64,000 bases of DNA from Cotesia glomerata. Its lineage: Eukaryota; Arthropoda; Insecta; Hymenoptera; Braconidae. The first letter of the stretch is position 1, and each line of letters opens with the position of its first letter. A program made the translations under genes and the position numbers. Positions 33,405 through 46,605 of this stretch are shown piece after piece. The stretch covers positions 14,046,122 through 14,110,121 of the forward strand of contig NC_058162.1 in the NCBI RefSeq assembly GCF_020080835.1, given 5' to 3'. The notes under the pieces were generated by a model that searched no databases, was not told where the DNA came from, and saw only the letters and a list, made by a program, of their open reading frames with translations.

Positions 33405-33849
33405 TAAGCGCAAATAATAAAATACGAAAAATAATTTAATAATTCTTTTAATTTTTTATCTAACTTTATTGAAAATTAATCAAATGTTATCGATGATTAA
33501 CACTTTTAATTTTTGTTTTTATTTTTTTTCTCAGATTTTAAAGTTTTCAAAATCTGCTAAAACATTTTCAGGGTGGTATAACAAAAAACAAACATTTAAA
33601 AACAAATTTTTTGTTCATTTCTAAAAAAAAATAGAAAAAAAAATACGACTATGAAAATTTCAGGAAATTCGCAGAAAATACTGGTTTAAAAAAAAAAAAA
33701 AAAAAATCAAAAATGTCAATCTCGAAATTTTCGTTTTTTTCGAAAATTTAAAAAAAAACGCTGAATATGAATGCGAATTATTATTTTCATTTTTTTTTTC
33801 TAAAAAGTACATTTAAAAACCAAAATTTCAATAAAAAAATCATCCAAAC

Positions 33850-34450
33850 TTAGATTTCCAATACACTTTGGACCGATTCGGACCGGTAGATTTTGAGAAA
33901 TCGCAAAAAAAACTACAAAAAAAAATCTTTTCAAAAGTGGTTTTTGTGAAATAACTTTTAAATGGCTTTACCGATCAATGTCAAAAACTGCTCAGCTCTT
34001 AACATCAAAAAACCACGTCGATCGCCGCCAGTCCGGTCGAAATCGGTTAATTCGTTCGTGAGTTATCGTTGACGAAAGAAAATCGAAAAAAGCATTTTTT
34101 CGGAATTACTCCGAATTCTTCCACTCTGTCAATATAAACTCAAAGATTTTTTAAATCTTGAAAAACTGCGTCCAATGCCACCAACCGCGTCTAAATCGGT
34201 TCATCCATTCAAAAGTTATTGCGATTTGAAAATTAAAAAAGTAGTGTTTTATCAAACTTCTATCAAACTATTCAGCTCGAAGAGCTCAAAAGCATACAAA
34301 AGCTATTTTTTTGAGCACGGAGAGCTCAAAATAATACTCAAATTGTATTTATGAGCTCCAAGAGCTCTAAAACGTCATAAGTGCAATTTCAAGCGTTTAG
34401 GTATAGAATTGGCGGGAAGTTGCAGGGATGGCCTTCAGGGTCAACCGCAC
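33850..34450 (-). repeat. GTTGACCC/GAGCTC family copy (right arm)
   Basis: Mirror of 7648-8330. It ends GCAGGGATGGCCTTCAGGGT, followed by the GGTAGCAGCTACC cluster (34452-34550). Confidence 0.7.
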
Positions 34451-34550
34451 GGAAAAAAATAATCGGTAGCTGCTACCGAAAAAAATCGGTAGCAGCTACC
34501 ATTTATTTTCGGTAGAGTCTACCGATTTTTTCGGTGCAGGCTACCGATTA

Positions 34551-35187
34551 CCAATTTTTGAAAATTTCTTATCTTCTTAACAAGAAGTTAAATTTTCACT
34601 TCTTAATGAATAAAAAAAAGAAACTTCATTTGAGATACAAATCCACTCTTATAATTTAGATGAAAAATATGAAAATATACATTGATGAAGACATTTTATT
34701 CGTAATGTGATTGGTCAAATATATCATAAGCATGAAAATATAGATAATTCCATACCAACATTCACACGCGCGCTTGCGCGCGCAACGTATACTAGTAAGA
34801 CTTAATTAAATATAGACTATTTTTTAAATAGATTTGTTTTCATTGTTGAGTTTGTACTGAGAGTTTTTTAAAATAAAGATATCTCCTGAGGGATTATAAA
34901 ATGTAGAGAAATTCTATGCAGAGATGCCCCCTACCCAAATTCACGATGCACTAATTTTAACAAACGTCAACATTACGTAAATAATTTATTTAAAAATTAT
35001 TTTTATTCTAATGTCAATAAAATATGCATTTGATTGTTTTTTTTAACTTCCCGCAAAGGAAATTGAAAATTTTCAAAAATCGGGAAGTTATTGGTTTTAA
35101 CCCGTTTTTCGAAAATCGAGTTTTCATCGGATCTCGACGTTTCGAGGTCCTGCCGTTGTAGGAAAAAAATTATATACAACGGGGCTT
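34551..35187 (+). other. Non-coding right-arm stretch with GCGCGC hairpin and CTAG
   Basis: Mirror of 6917-7555. It includes the possible Helitron 3' end near 34768-34796. No gene is seen. Confidence 0.4.
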
Positions 35188-35647
35188 CCCGTGAAAAAAT
35201 ATTCTGATCAGGCTTGATATGAGTTGATAAGGCCATATAAGAATTTTTGATGTATTCATATCTGGCCTGATATGACCTGATATGTCCTTATTTAATTTTT
35301 GATATGGCCTGATATGGAAATTGGCCTTATCAGGCCATATCAAGCCTTATCAATTTGATATGCCTATATCAGACTTGATATAGCTTGATAAGCTCATATA
35401 TAATTTTATATTATTTCTTAATAGGTCCTGATATGGCCTGATATAACCTTATAAAGTTATATATACTTTGATAAACTTGAAAAAAAAATCCCTAATCAGA
35501 GTTGATATGGCTTGATAAGGCTTCATATAGTCGGATATACCCTTATCAGTACATAAATAGTCTTATCTAGTTATATCTTAGTTATATACTCATATAAAAG
35601 CATACCAGAATTAAAATCTATATGTAATTCATATATATTTATGATTT

Positions 35648-35682
<35 letters not shown>

Positions 35683-36580
35683 TAACTAATATTAACTAAT
35701 ATATAATATTCATACATATATGAATCATACAGAATTCTATATAATTTTTTTTACTCAGGTGGGTATTTTGTGATTACTATAAAACATTCTCTTTTTTTAT
35801 CCAAGAGTATGTTACTCCAATGATTAACAATCTTTTAATAAACAGTATTTTGCGAATGAAATAATAGGAACTTAAAAAAAATTTAATTTCACATAAATTA
35901 TTAGTTTTGTCAAGTTCATAAATTGTTAGGCGGGCCCTCCAGCAATATATAGTTCCATGTACTAAACAAAAATAATTCCATCAAAATTTTAACTTTTAAT
36001 TCTGATTCTACCTCTGTCATTTTTTTAATTTTAAAGGAATTATAAATTCTAAAGCAACGAATTATCTTAACAATGTCGTAGAATCATTTTTGCAATTTCA
36101 TGTATATGTAGAGAATTTTATAAATCTATAGACAAATATCATTGTTACTTATATATTGATAATTAATAATTAATAAATTAGATGAAAAATTTTGTTCACT
36201 ACGAACCGATTATGTATGCGATTTGCATTACTTGTAGTTACAACAAACTATGCACTTCAATTAAGTCTCTTAGGTAGACGGGTAGTGAATTAGTCTTTCA
36301 AGCTCAGGTCCACGGTTCGAGTCCCACACACGCCGTTTTTTTTTTCTATGGAACTAATTATTTTTAATGATACTTAATTCTATATAATTATTTATGGTCA
36401 TTTTTCATAAATAATTATATAATATCATTATATATAATTTCTTTTACCCGGGCGGGTATATAGTCTGATATACTTATATTAAGGCATATATAGTCTGATA
36501 TGGCCAATTTCCATATCAGGCCTGATATAGACGGTTTATATCAGGCCTGATATAGTCTGATCAGAAAATTTTTTCACGGG
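35188..36580. mobile_element. CCCGTG element with ATATCAGG arrays (right-arm copy)
   Basis: 1393 bp, with the same inverted ends and palindromic-word arrays as 5537-6916. Small indels are seen (an extra GGTC near 36397). A tRNA-like sequence lies at about 36265-36336. Confidence 0.7.
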
Positions 36581-37410
36581 CTGTCTTGGCACAATACTGG
36601 GTTGCCCAGACTCGGCCGAACAATACTGGCCCACGACTGGACCACTACTCAACTGACAAGCCTTGGTTTGCCAGTTTTGGACCAAGACCCAGCCAATGTC
36701 TATGTAACGAGCCTTGGTTTGCCAGTCTTGGACCAAGACCCAGCCAATATTCAACTGACAAGCCTTGGTTTACTACTCTTGGACCAAGACCCAGCCAATG
36801 CCTCTGTAACGAGTCTTGGTTTGCCAGCCTTGATTCAAGAGTTAACCAATATTTAATTAACAAGGCTTCATGAGCATACCTCCTTCAAACTACCTCTTTT
36901 TACTACAAGCTACTCAGAGAAATCTTTTTTGGTAACTGTATAATAAAAGCTTTGGGAAGAACTCCCACACGAAATTGTAAATTAGAGTAGCTTACAAGTC
37001 TTCGAAAAAGAAGTATTTAATTACTTATTAAATCTTGATAATTAAAACAAATTCTAATAAATAACAAATTAAATTAATTCATTGAAAATTAAAAGATTAA
37101 AATAAGGATTAAGTAATTGCAATTGCAAAATTATTATGCTGAGTTATCATCGAATCTGATGACATTAAAATTCTATATTTTAAAATTATTATTTTCATAT
37201 ATTAAGTTTCAAGTTTAATATGATTTTCTTTTTACCTTGTTTACATATAAATAAATTAATTAAATTAATTATTGTGCAATATTATATTATATTATGTACT
37301 CACAGAAATTGCTCTCTTGTAAAAACTGTATTTAGTATGTAATTGAAATTGCGATTTGGCCTGTGCCTTGGCATTAAATAAACAAAATCTAAATCTAAAT
37401 CTAATGTAGA
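36581..37410 (+). repeat. Tandem array and LINE 3' remnant (right-arm copies)
   Basis: 36583-36880 is the GGTCTTGGTCCAAG-type tandem array. 36880-37410 is the plus-strand LINE tail ending in AAATCT units (37384-37403). The content is as in 4715-5535. Confidence 0.55.
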
Positions 37411-37788
37411 TATTTATTGTTTAATGAATATTTGTTAGCAAATGCTTAAATTGAAAATTTATTATTTAACAAAAACAATTACATATCGTCAAGATTGATA
37501 TGGTCTCAAAAAAATTAAAATATATTAATTTACAATGGAGTTTTTAGTATTGATAATTTTAAACATTAAAATTTATAACAAAATATTAAAAGTATACAGA
37601 ACGATGTATAAATACTAAAGTAATATAAAGACTTGACTTTTGTATTTTTTTAAATTAATAAACATTTGTGAAAAATCGTTTATTTTCATCAAAACACAAT
37701 ATTAAATAACATAAATTGTGAAAATAATAAACCGTCACATTGTCAGCATATAGAGTTAGCTTATATGAATGATGAGATGTAGAACAAC

Positions 37789-38239
37789 GGTGCCGTAACA
37801 AAATAACCGCGGACAGAATAACCGCGACAAAATAACCTACGACAGAATATCCGCAACTAGGTTTCCGACTTATCGACACGACAAATTTAACTACTAATTA
37901 ATATTTGTTATTACCGTAAGATGAACGGTGGTGTTTACTCATGTCAGGTTGATAATATGTGACTGAATAGTAAATTACGGACAAGGTCTCGGGATAGCTT
38001 AACTGGTAGAGCCTTTGGTGCGTAACCGAACGATCCGGGTTCGATTCCCGGTCTGGGCTGTCCGAATTATATTTTTCAGTCACTAAAGAGATTCCTACTG
38101 AGTAAAATAAGGTCCTCCCCTTTCCCTTATCCTTTATTTACCCAAGTCCCAAATTTGTCGCAGACATTATGACGCTGACATAGCACTGCGGTTATTATGT
38201 CGTGCGGTTATTTGGTCGCGGTTATTTAGTCGTGGCACC
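37789..38239. mobile_element. 451-bp MITE (right-arm copy) with tRNA-like core
   Basis: Same length as the left copy and flanked by GTAGAACAAC on both sides (37779-37788, 38240-38249). The tRNA-like sequence at 37987-38058 is on plus, with GATCCGGGTTCGATTCCCGG. Confidence 0.8.
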
Positions 38240-38251
38240 GTAGAACAACTT

Positions 38252-38425
38252 ATCGGTCGTACGGCGTAGGGGTTAGTTATCGGTCTAGTAAGCGCGCGGC
38301 TCGGGTTCGAATCTCGGTTAGGCAAATGCAATTTTCACTTTAATTTCATAATTTATAAAAGTTAGGTCAAAATAAAGAGTCAAAGGGACTAAACTTGCGT
38401 TAGCCTTGCATAGAAATTAAAATAA
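38252..38425 (+). repeat. tRNA-headed repeat, copy 1 (right arm)
   Basis: The head at 38252-38323 carries CTCGGGTTCGAATCTCGG, and the body runs to about 38425. It differs from the left copy by at least one base in the B box and one indel after it. Confidence 0.55.
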
Positions 38426-38469
38426 AAAAAAATTACAAATAAAAAATTTTTTTTTATCACTTTTTATCA

Positions 38470-38805
38470 AATGGCATGGGCCAGACTTGAATAGTAACTG
38501 TGGCCCAGTTCTGGTAACCAGGCATGGGTCAGATTCGAAAATCGGTATTGACCCAATACTAAAATTCAGTCTTGGCACAATACTTATTTTCAGTCTTGGC
38601 GCAATACTTATTTTCAGTCTCGGCACAGTACTGATATTCAGTCTTGGCAGGAAGTTATCATTTGTATGCTTAGACGGACTTGGGCCAAGCTTGGATTTCA
38701 AGCTTGCCCCAGAGTTAATGAGCATTGCGCCAAGCCTTGGCCAAGCTCGGGCCGATTGTTCTTTCCTCTAAGGGATAGGAAGCTTTCGTGACTATTTTCA
38801 CGATG

Positions 38806-38854
<49 letters not shown>

Positions 38855-39432
38855 TAAACCTCTCGTAGCTTTTGAACGGCTTGACCGATTTCATCGCGAT
38901 AGGTGTCATTCGAAATGGCTTCGCCAAACTTAGAATTCCTGTAAGTTGGAACCGATTTGGAACAGTAGATTTCGAGAAATTGCAAAAAAAGTGACAAAAA
39001 AAGTTGTTTTTTTTTTCCTTTTTTACAAATATCTCCGAATTGGCTGAACCGATCAACTTCAAAACTAATCAGCTCTTAAGTTAACCTTGAAAACCCCATC
39101 GATCGCCACCAAAAACGTCAGAATCGGTTGATGGGTTCGTGAGATATCGTTGTCGAAATAAATCGAAAAAAGTGTTTTTTTCTAATAACTCCGGAATTTT
39201 TCATCAGATCAATTTTTTTGTTCAGAATCATTTATAGAGCTCAAAAAATTACATCGATCGCCACCTACCGCACCTACCGCGCCACCTACCGCATGAAAAT
39301 CAGTTGATTTATTATTAGTAGATTTCATAAAAATCTAACTATTGTATTTGTCCTCATGACGTAATTTTCCGTAAATTTTACTATATTTCGACCTAACTCG
39401 ACAATCTGAGTTGAAAATACATATGGCTCAAA

Positions 39433-39475
<43 letters not shown>
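38470..39475 (-). repeat. Tandem array, (GT)n, repeat modules and (TA)n (right arm)
   Basis: In order: the CCAAGACTG array (38470-38755), a GT microsatellite (about 38805-38848), repeat modules (38860-39370) and a TA run (39437-39475). All mirror 2651-3655. Confidence 0.75.
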
Positions 39476-41404
39476 GATATAACGCGGCTTGTCACGACGA
39501 TAGCGTCAACAATTCTTAAAGGATCTTAATGAAACTCAACATACTTATTCTATCGACTATTAGTAAGGTCAAGTTCAAATATGAGCTTAATCGGTCACAT
39601 AGTTTAGAAATTACACCAGTTCAAAATTTTGAAATTTTGAAAATTTGATACTTTCACTACTTTTCCTTCAAATAACTTTTGAACGAGTCGAGATATTCGA
39701 TTTCTGTAAAATGCATCTGAAAGCTGAGAAATTAAGCTTCAATTTATGTGCATTCATTTTTTCTAAAGCAAAAAATATCCATCTTAGGATCATTTTTAAG
39801 AAATTTTACTCTTGCAGTCGTTTTGTCTATATAAAACTGATTGAAAAGTATTGAAGTGCAATAATTCTTTCCCTTTTTTTTTATTTAACAGTAAAATCTG
39901 AGAGATAAAAACGTTTTGAAAGTAAATTTAATAGTAGAAAAAAACTATCTGAATATAATTATTGATTATAATAAATTTTATATAATAACTGTGTAAACTT
40001 TGAGTCTAATGATTATAAAAAAAAATCGTACGTTAAAATCTAATTGTAATTTTAATTAATAAGTAAAAAATGAAATCTACTTCCGTTTCGGCTGCCGAAT
40101 GGCACTTTTCAAAAAGTTACAGCAGTTTGAAAATTAGAAAAATTGTGTTTCATCGAACTTTGATAAGATTTTTGTGCTCGAAGAGCTCAAAAGCATAGGA
40201 AAGCTATCTCTATGAGTTCGGAGAGCTCAAAATAGCACATAAATCGCATGAGTGCAATTTTAAGCGCCTAGGTATGGAATTAGCGGGAAGTTGCAGGGAT
40301 GGCCTTCAGGGTCAACCGTTTTTCTAATTTTTTATTTCAGTTTTTTTTAACAACTTTTCTTACTTAGCCATTTTTAATAATATATTAGTCTATTAATGTC
40401 AACTTTTAAGATTCGCTCGTTTTTCTATCGAGTTTATTAACGTTTTTCTTTTTTTTGATTGGTTGAATTTTATTTTATGACATTTTAAGGTTGTTACAAG
40501 TTTACATTTTGCATCATTTTTATTAATCATTATTTAGTATTCTCTTTTTTAATGATCAACTCATTTTATAAACGGAGTCATTTTCAGTTTCAAAAGTTGT
40601 TAGTTTCCAAACGGCTAATTTCTAGTAAATTTAAAAACATACTTGAATTAATGTCCACGATTATATATGATTATATAAAATTATATGTAATGATATGTAA
40701 ACTGATAAAAGGATTTATTAACTATCTAACTTTTAGAAATTTAATTTGTTTGAAGACAATTATTTAATTTATTAAAATTTAATAAATATTTTTTAACATT
40801 TAATAAGTATTTATTTGGAAGGAAGGTACATTTATTAATAGTTAATAAATATTTATTAATAGGTAACAAATATTTATTAAAAGTTAATAAATATTTTGTT
40901 GAGTGAATTCGTTTCACTTGCAATGTCATATGATACGAAGATTGCTTATTAACAAAAAATCATCTTTATAAATTATTTGCATCAAGGTAGTACCTCCGCG
41001 ACAATCCAGATAAAAAATTTTGACTCGCTATCCATGTTATACGTATCGACAGAGCTAAGGTTGTTGGTTGAGATTTTTTTACGTTACAATTTTTAACGTT
41101 AAAATATGAATTTTAAAAAATATGGATAGAATTACTATATTTAATAAACAAAATGATTAAGTCTGTATAAAAAATTATGAACTCAATAAAAAGATACCTA
41201 AATATAATATTATATCGGTACTACAAATTTATGTTTTAGTTCAAATATTTTAATTCATGAAATTACTATTATTTTTGAAAAAATATTAATTAAAAAAAAT
41301 TTATCATCAAGTTAAATAAAAACGAAAATATTTAATTGACCATTTTTTAGAATTTAAAAAAATATATACTTTTAATATTCTATGTTGACCAACTTCAACA
41401 TATA
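39476..41404. other. Non-coding right-arm stretch (mirror of 721-2650)
   Basis: It contains the reversed GTTGACCC/GAGCTC copy at about 40080-40320 and the TAAATATTTATTAA array at 40750-40905. The apparent frames are AT-rich and unsupported. Confidence 0.5.
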
Positions 41405-42021
41405 GATTTCCGTGTGATGGTGATGCGCGCGTATCATGAAAATTCATTCTCATCATTTTTTCATAACGCGCCTAAAGAAGTATAACTTCAAAAAGTGTTT
41501 TTTCGGAATCACTCCGAAATCCCTAGTTCGATCAATTCATACTCAAAGATTCTTTATGAGGCTTAAAAAACTGCGTCAAATGCTGCCAACTGCGTGAAAA
41601 TCGGTTCATTCATTCAAAAGTTATTGCGGTTTGAAAATTCAGAAAATTATGTTTTATTAAACTGCTAGTAGAGTTTTGAGCTCGGAGAGCTCAAAATGAC
41701 ACAATAATCATATTTTTGAGCTCGAAGGGCTAACGTGTAATTTTGAGCGCTTAAGTACAAAATGAGCGGGAAAGTGCAGGGATGGCTTTTAGGGTCAACT
41801 GTCGTCCTAATTCTTTTTTGTCGCGATAAAATTCCTTGATCATCCTTGGCCATGCATTCTGTTTATGAATACTTGCCAGGCATGTGAAATCATGATCATG
41901 CTTGTTACATATGATCATAAATGATCATGCAAGCCCATGCCTAGCAAATATTCATGTCTGGCCATGCAGGAAATTAACGCCTGATCATACATGATGTTTT
42001 ATGCATGATGATTTTTTCCTA
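41405..42021. repeat. GTTGACCC/GAGCTC copy and TGATCA word array (right arm)
   Basis: Mirror of 104-720. The array end near 42000-42021 reads GCATGATGATTTTTTCCTAG. Confidence 0.6.
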
Positions 42022-42245
42022 GTTAGTAAATATTAACTTTTTCATTCTTATCGAGTTAAATCTTTATAATACTTAAATGCATAAGAAATACCAATGCTAT
42101 CTAACTATCAATTTTAACGTATTTATAGACTGCCAAGAACTTAGCTCGATATTTTGTTATAAATTATTGAAAAATTTATAGTTTTTTTAATTTAAAATTG
42201 TTAGTGCATTTTTGAGTATGAAATAATTTTTACTACATTTTTCAG

Positions 42246-42642
42246 AATAAAAACAATGCTAAACAGATGGATATGGAGAGTAATAGTCGACAAGATGGAA
42301 ATACACCCGGCTCTTCCAGTCAAAACCAAGCAGAAAGTAAGAGTACAAGTGTTACTGATTATGATAGCTCTGATGATATTCAATCATCTGAAAGACACAA
42401 TGAAGACAACTATAGTTATAATAGTAATGAAGATCTACATTTTGATATAAATACCAGACTCTTGGATTCAGATAACAGAATCGATGGTGACGTTTTTAAT
42501 AATGATAACAATGACGCAGACAATAATGATGATCTCGAGTACATTAGTGGTGACAATACTCACCCTGATGAGGTAGACGATGATGTCGATGAAGATCATG
42601 GCGATGGCGATGACGATGATGATGATGATAATGATGATGATA

Positions 42643-42674
<32 letters not shown>

Positions 42675-45043
42675 CATGATGATGATCATGATGAAGAAGA
42701 TGAAGAAGATAATGATGATAATAACGTTGATAATGAAAATGACGCTGGCGGTGTCCATACCCAGAATCATAATAATAGCAATGTGTTCCAACATACCCCG
42801 TTTCTGACCATTAATAATAACCCGAGTCTACAACTTCCTTTAATTGCAAAGCGAAATATAACTGCAAAAGATCATGTGCTCGCTGCAGTTGCTACATCAG
42901 TAAGACATAAATTAACTTTTGAAGCAACTATTGATCAATTGAAGTGGATAAAGTCAATGTATCATACCAATGCTATACCAACAACTAAAGAAAAGTTTTG
43001 GGAATTCCTTGATCGTAACGACGATGTATTAACGTTTCATTATTACTGTCGCAATTGTCGCGAATATCTTGGTAAAAAGTGTGAAAAACAAATGAATTGC
43101 AAAAAATGCATTTGCGATGAAAACGATGATTTGGAATCAAATTTGCGCTATTTTATAAATATTAGTTTAACTGCACAAATTGAGGAACTTCTGTCATTAC
43201 CGAACATTAGTGAATCATTGAAGTATAGATTCAAAAGAACGAAAATAGATGCAAATGCTTATGAAGATATTTATGACGGCGAAGAGTATAAGTCTTTATG
43301 TATGCCAGGACAGTTTTTAGAGAAGTGGAACAATCTTTCATTTACCTTTAATACAGACGGGTGTAACGTTGCCAAGTCTTCCAACTCAAGCGCGTGGCCA
43401 ATATATCTACAGATCAATGAATTACCTCCTCAAATGAGGAAGAAGCATATGCTTCTTGTAGCAATTTATGTGGATGAAGAACACCCAATCATGAATCATT
43501 TTCTGAGGCCGTTTACTGATGAAATACAAAATCTTTACGCAAAAGGTATAAAATGGAAGCCTTCTAATTCATCAGAGGTTACATCAAGATTCATCGTTAC
43601 TACGTGCAGTGTTGATGCTCCCTGCTAGAGCAGCAGTAACGTGCTTGAATCAGTTTAATGGATATTATGGGTGTTTATACTGCTATGCAAAAAGGCAGAA
43701 GCCTTGGTCCTGGTAAACTAGTTTATCCATTAATTCAGAGCTACAAAAAGGAAAGATCTGATGCAGAGTTACGTATTGACATGGCTTATGCTTTTGATAA
43801 AGGTGAAACCAGACATGGTGTAAAAAATACCTCGTCATTGGTAGCTTTGCCAGAATTCAATATTCCTAAGGGAGTTATCGTGGATGCTATGCATGCCGTT
43901 TACCAAGGAGTTGTCCGGCAACATACGCGACTTCTGCTAACAAAAACAAAACAGCCATATTATGTAGGTAATCCGGATAGCATCAAGTTGATAGATAAAT
44001 GTTTGCTAGCAATAAAACCTCCATCATGTAGATCACGCAAACCAAGGTCAATATCGACTTATAAAAGTGGAAAGCTTCCGAATGGCGTAATTGGTTGGAT
44101 TACGGTCCAGTATGCTTAAAAGACGTATTACCTGAAAAATATGTTAATCACTTCGCGCTTTTATCAGAAGCAATACATCTTTTAAATAGTGATTCTATTA
44201 CATTGGCTGATTTAGATCGTTGTAAAATACTATTAAAATCATATGTAAAACTTTTCGAAGAATATTTTGGCTTACGGAATATGAGCTCCAACGTGCATTC
44301 GATGACTCACTTAGTAGATGTAGTGAGAAATTAGGCCCTATATGGGTGCATGAGGCATCGACGTTCGAATCTTGGAACCGTAAAATTATGGAGTTTGTTA
44401 CAAGTTCTTTTGCACAATGTAATCAAATTGCAACGCGCTTTCTTTTGCAAAAGTTTTTAATTAATACCTCGTACGATGATACAATATCGTCTGATACTAA
44501 AAAGTTCATTGCAAAGCAATTAAAAATTCCCAGTCAAGAACGCAACATTAATCTAAAAAATAGTTTAATTGGCTTAGGAAAATGTACGTCACGGTCACCG
44601 ACAGAAATTGAACGCACGATATTAAATCAAATAGGTTATGATCCCACGGTTATGAAATGTTTTAGGAAAATGAAATTAAATGGAGTGAGGTATGTTTCTC
44701 ATAATGAAAAAATTTAAAATTTTGTAATTCTACAATTTATGACGGTAATGGATCATTCGGTACAATAGTCACAATAGTTAAATTTCAAAATAATGATGAA
44801 GTTATTGGTGGAATGTTTATCAAACGTATGCAACCAGTCGGAAGTGCATTTAATACGCAATATATTCATCAAGTAACGCGTTCTAACAGTTTATTTTTCG
44901 TTAAGGAGTGTATGCTGATAAAACCAGCCGTTTTAATTGCTTCATCACATAATTTGTATGTAATCAAACAAAACCAATTGTTGGGAGACAGATTGAAGAA
45001 CTTTACATTTTCAACTGTTATCATACACTTCTCACAAAATTAA
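42246..45043 (+). pseudogene. Decayed CMC-like transposase, main exon
   Basis: An acceptor (TTTTTCAG) precedes 42246, and the frame is open from there through MDMESNSRQDGN at 42267. The region 42550-42760 is an Asp/Asn/Glu-rich run made by a GAT repeat. Catalytic landmarks match the intact transposase at 14260: NTDG (D codon 43356), SVDAPC (D codon 43614) and STFESW (E codon 44367). Reading it through needs frame changes near 43620 (one extra base in DAPAR), 43705, 44085, 44330 and 44700. The pieces are open at 42267-43628, 43658-44119, 44095-44334, 44346-44717 and 44813-45043. The last frame's stop is supplied by the TTAA junction of the next MITE. It is a dead copy and probably the continuation of the exon at 26597. 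Confidence 0.8.
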
Positions 45044-45311
45044 GGGAGCAAGAAAGTCTAAATTTGGGGATTTCCAACAGGTTGTAACTTATAGAGAAGA
45101 ATGGTCGTACAGCAATTAAAAGTAAATTGTAGCTTCAAGTGTTTAGTTTTTGGATCTAAACTTGAAAATTTTAAAAAAATTTTTCAAACTTAGATCCAAA
45201 AACTAGACCCTTAGAGCTACAATTTACTTTTTTTTTAATTGCTGTACGACCATTTTTCTATAAGTTACAGCCTGTTGGAAATCCCCAAAATTTGGATTTT
45301 TGTCTTGCTCC
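45044..45311. mobile_element. 268-bp palindromic MITE, TTAA-flanked
   Basis: GGGAGCAAGA at the left and TCTTGCTCC at the right lie between TTAA copies (45040-45043, 45312-45315). The two halves are inverted copies almost to the centre. The TTAA target and G-rich ends are piggyBac-like. It truncates the transposase pseudogene. Confidence 0.85.
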
Positions 45312-45315
45312 TTAA

Positions 45316-46601
45316 TTTTTGTTAGAAGTGTAGATTATTGAACAATAATATTCCTGATGATTATTTCTTTCGAGCTTGATTTAACAGCATTTGATATAAT
45401 TATATTTTAGGTTTTTAGGTCATAACTAGTCTGTATTTAGTGAATAATAGATTACTTGTATTATTTATGTTTCTAAATAATTCTTAATTTTTATCACTTA
45501 ATGAATTAATCAATTCGAAGTAATGCTGAATAATAATTTTTAACAAACACGTTGCAATTTTTCAGCTCAACTAAAGACTTGGTAATACAATAAATAATTA
45601 TTAAGTTGTCTGTTTCGATATTGAGTGTAAAATAATTCTAAATAATCAGTTTTGAAATACTCTGATAAGTTGTATTAAAGCTTACAAAGTAGTCTATTTC
45701 ATTTAAGAATTTATATTGATGATTATCAACTATAGTAATATATTCAGTTACTTTTCTTTGAAAGACAAATAATTAATAAATATATCGATATATAAAAGTT
45801 GATCACAATATCAATTTAATATTTGATTCGTCATCAATTAATGTGTAAAAATTGATAGAATTATTAAATTTCACCGCAAGGGTATACTTCTTAAGAATTT
45901 TTTGTAGCTTTCTCACATTTTTCCTTTACAAAATTCTTATGTTACTAACAATCATGAAGATAAACAAGTATAAATGTATTGAGACTTAACGTCTAAAAAT
46001 TACAATATATTTAGTGATAAATTATTATACTGAATAAAAGTTTTTAGTAAGATATCGACCAGTTTTTTAACATAAAATAATGTTTAAATAACATAGTTGT
46101 AGTTAACAAAAATGTTCAATTAGCATTGAAGAAGATTTAAAACTTGGCGAACAATTTTTTTTCAACAGGGTTAAAATTTAAGAATATAAATTGTAAACGT
46201 AAAATAAGAGAAAACTTGATTAATATTATTAGTTCTGTTGTGTACATAATCGTTTGTAATTTAAAAATTAATAAATAATTAAAATTCATGTGATTGAATT
46301 TCTTATCAAAATTAACTTCCTTGGCACCTAAAATTGTAGCAAGTTTACTCTTTATTCCTTTTATCGTTCCGTTTGTATCATTTCCTATAATGTAAGGAAA
46401 AATTTTATTTCAGTGTAGCTGTAATTATATTTTGTCCATCGTCATTTTTGCAATTGTTGAATACAGATATTTTCTAATTTTACTACTTCTGTTTTAGGTA
46501 CACTCACCCACTCGGTTTCATGGTATTATTTATTTAATGAGAAAAGTTGAAAATTTGTTATCTGGCAGTAAATGTAGAATTCATCTGTCAACTCTACAAA
46601 T
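45316..46601. other. AT-rich non-coding stretch
   Basis: I see no gene, terminal repeat or tandem array. The other end of the decayed transposon may lie here but was not recognised. Confidence 0.5.
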
Positions 46602-46605
46602 TTAA

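Larger units (their letters stand above)
28501..42124 (-). repeat. Right arm of giant inverted repeat
   Basis: Reverse-complement copy of the left arm. It lacks the 8.7-kb transposon and the 1.27-kb segment, but has about 170 bp extra near 32282-32450. Scattered single-base differences are visible: the tRNA-like sequence at 38252-38323 reads CGGGTTCG where the left copy corresponds to CTGGTTCG. Microsatellite lengths also differ. It contains no intact gene. Confidence 0.95.

Noticed and set aside
42468..42807. Minus-strand poly-Ile and plus-strand poly-Met frames
   Set aside because: These are alternate-frame readings of the GAT repeat that encodes the acidic run of the transposase pseudogene.
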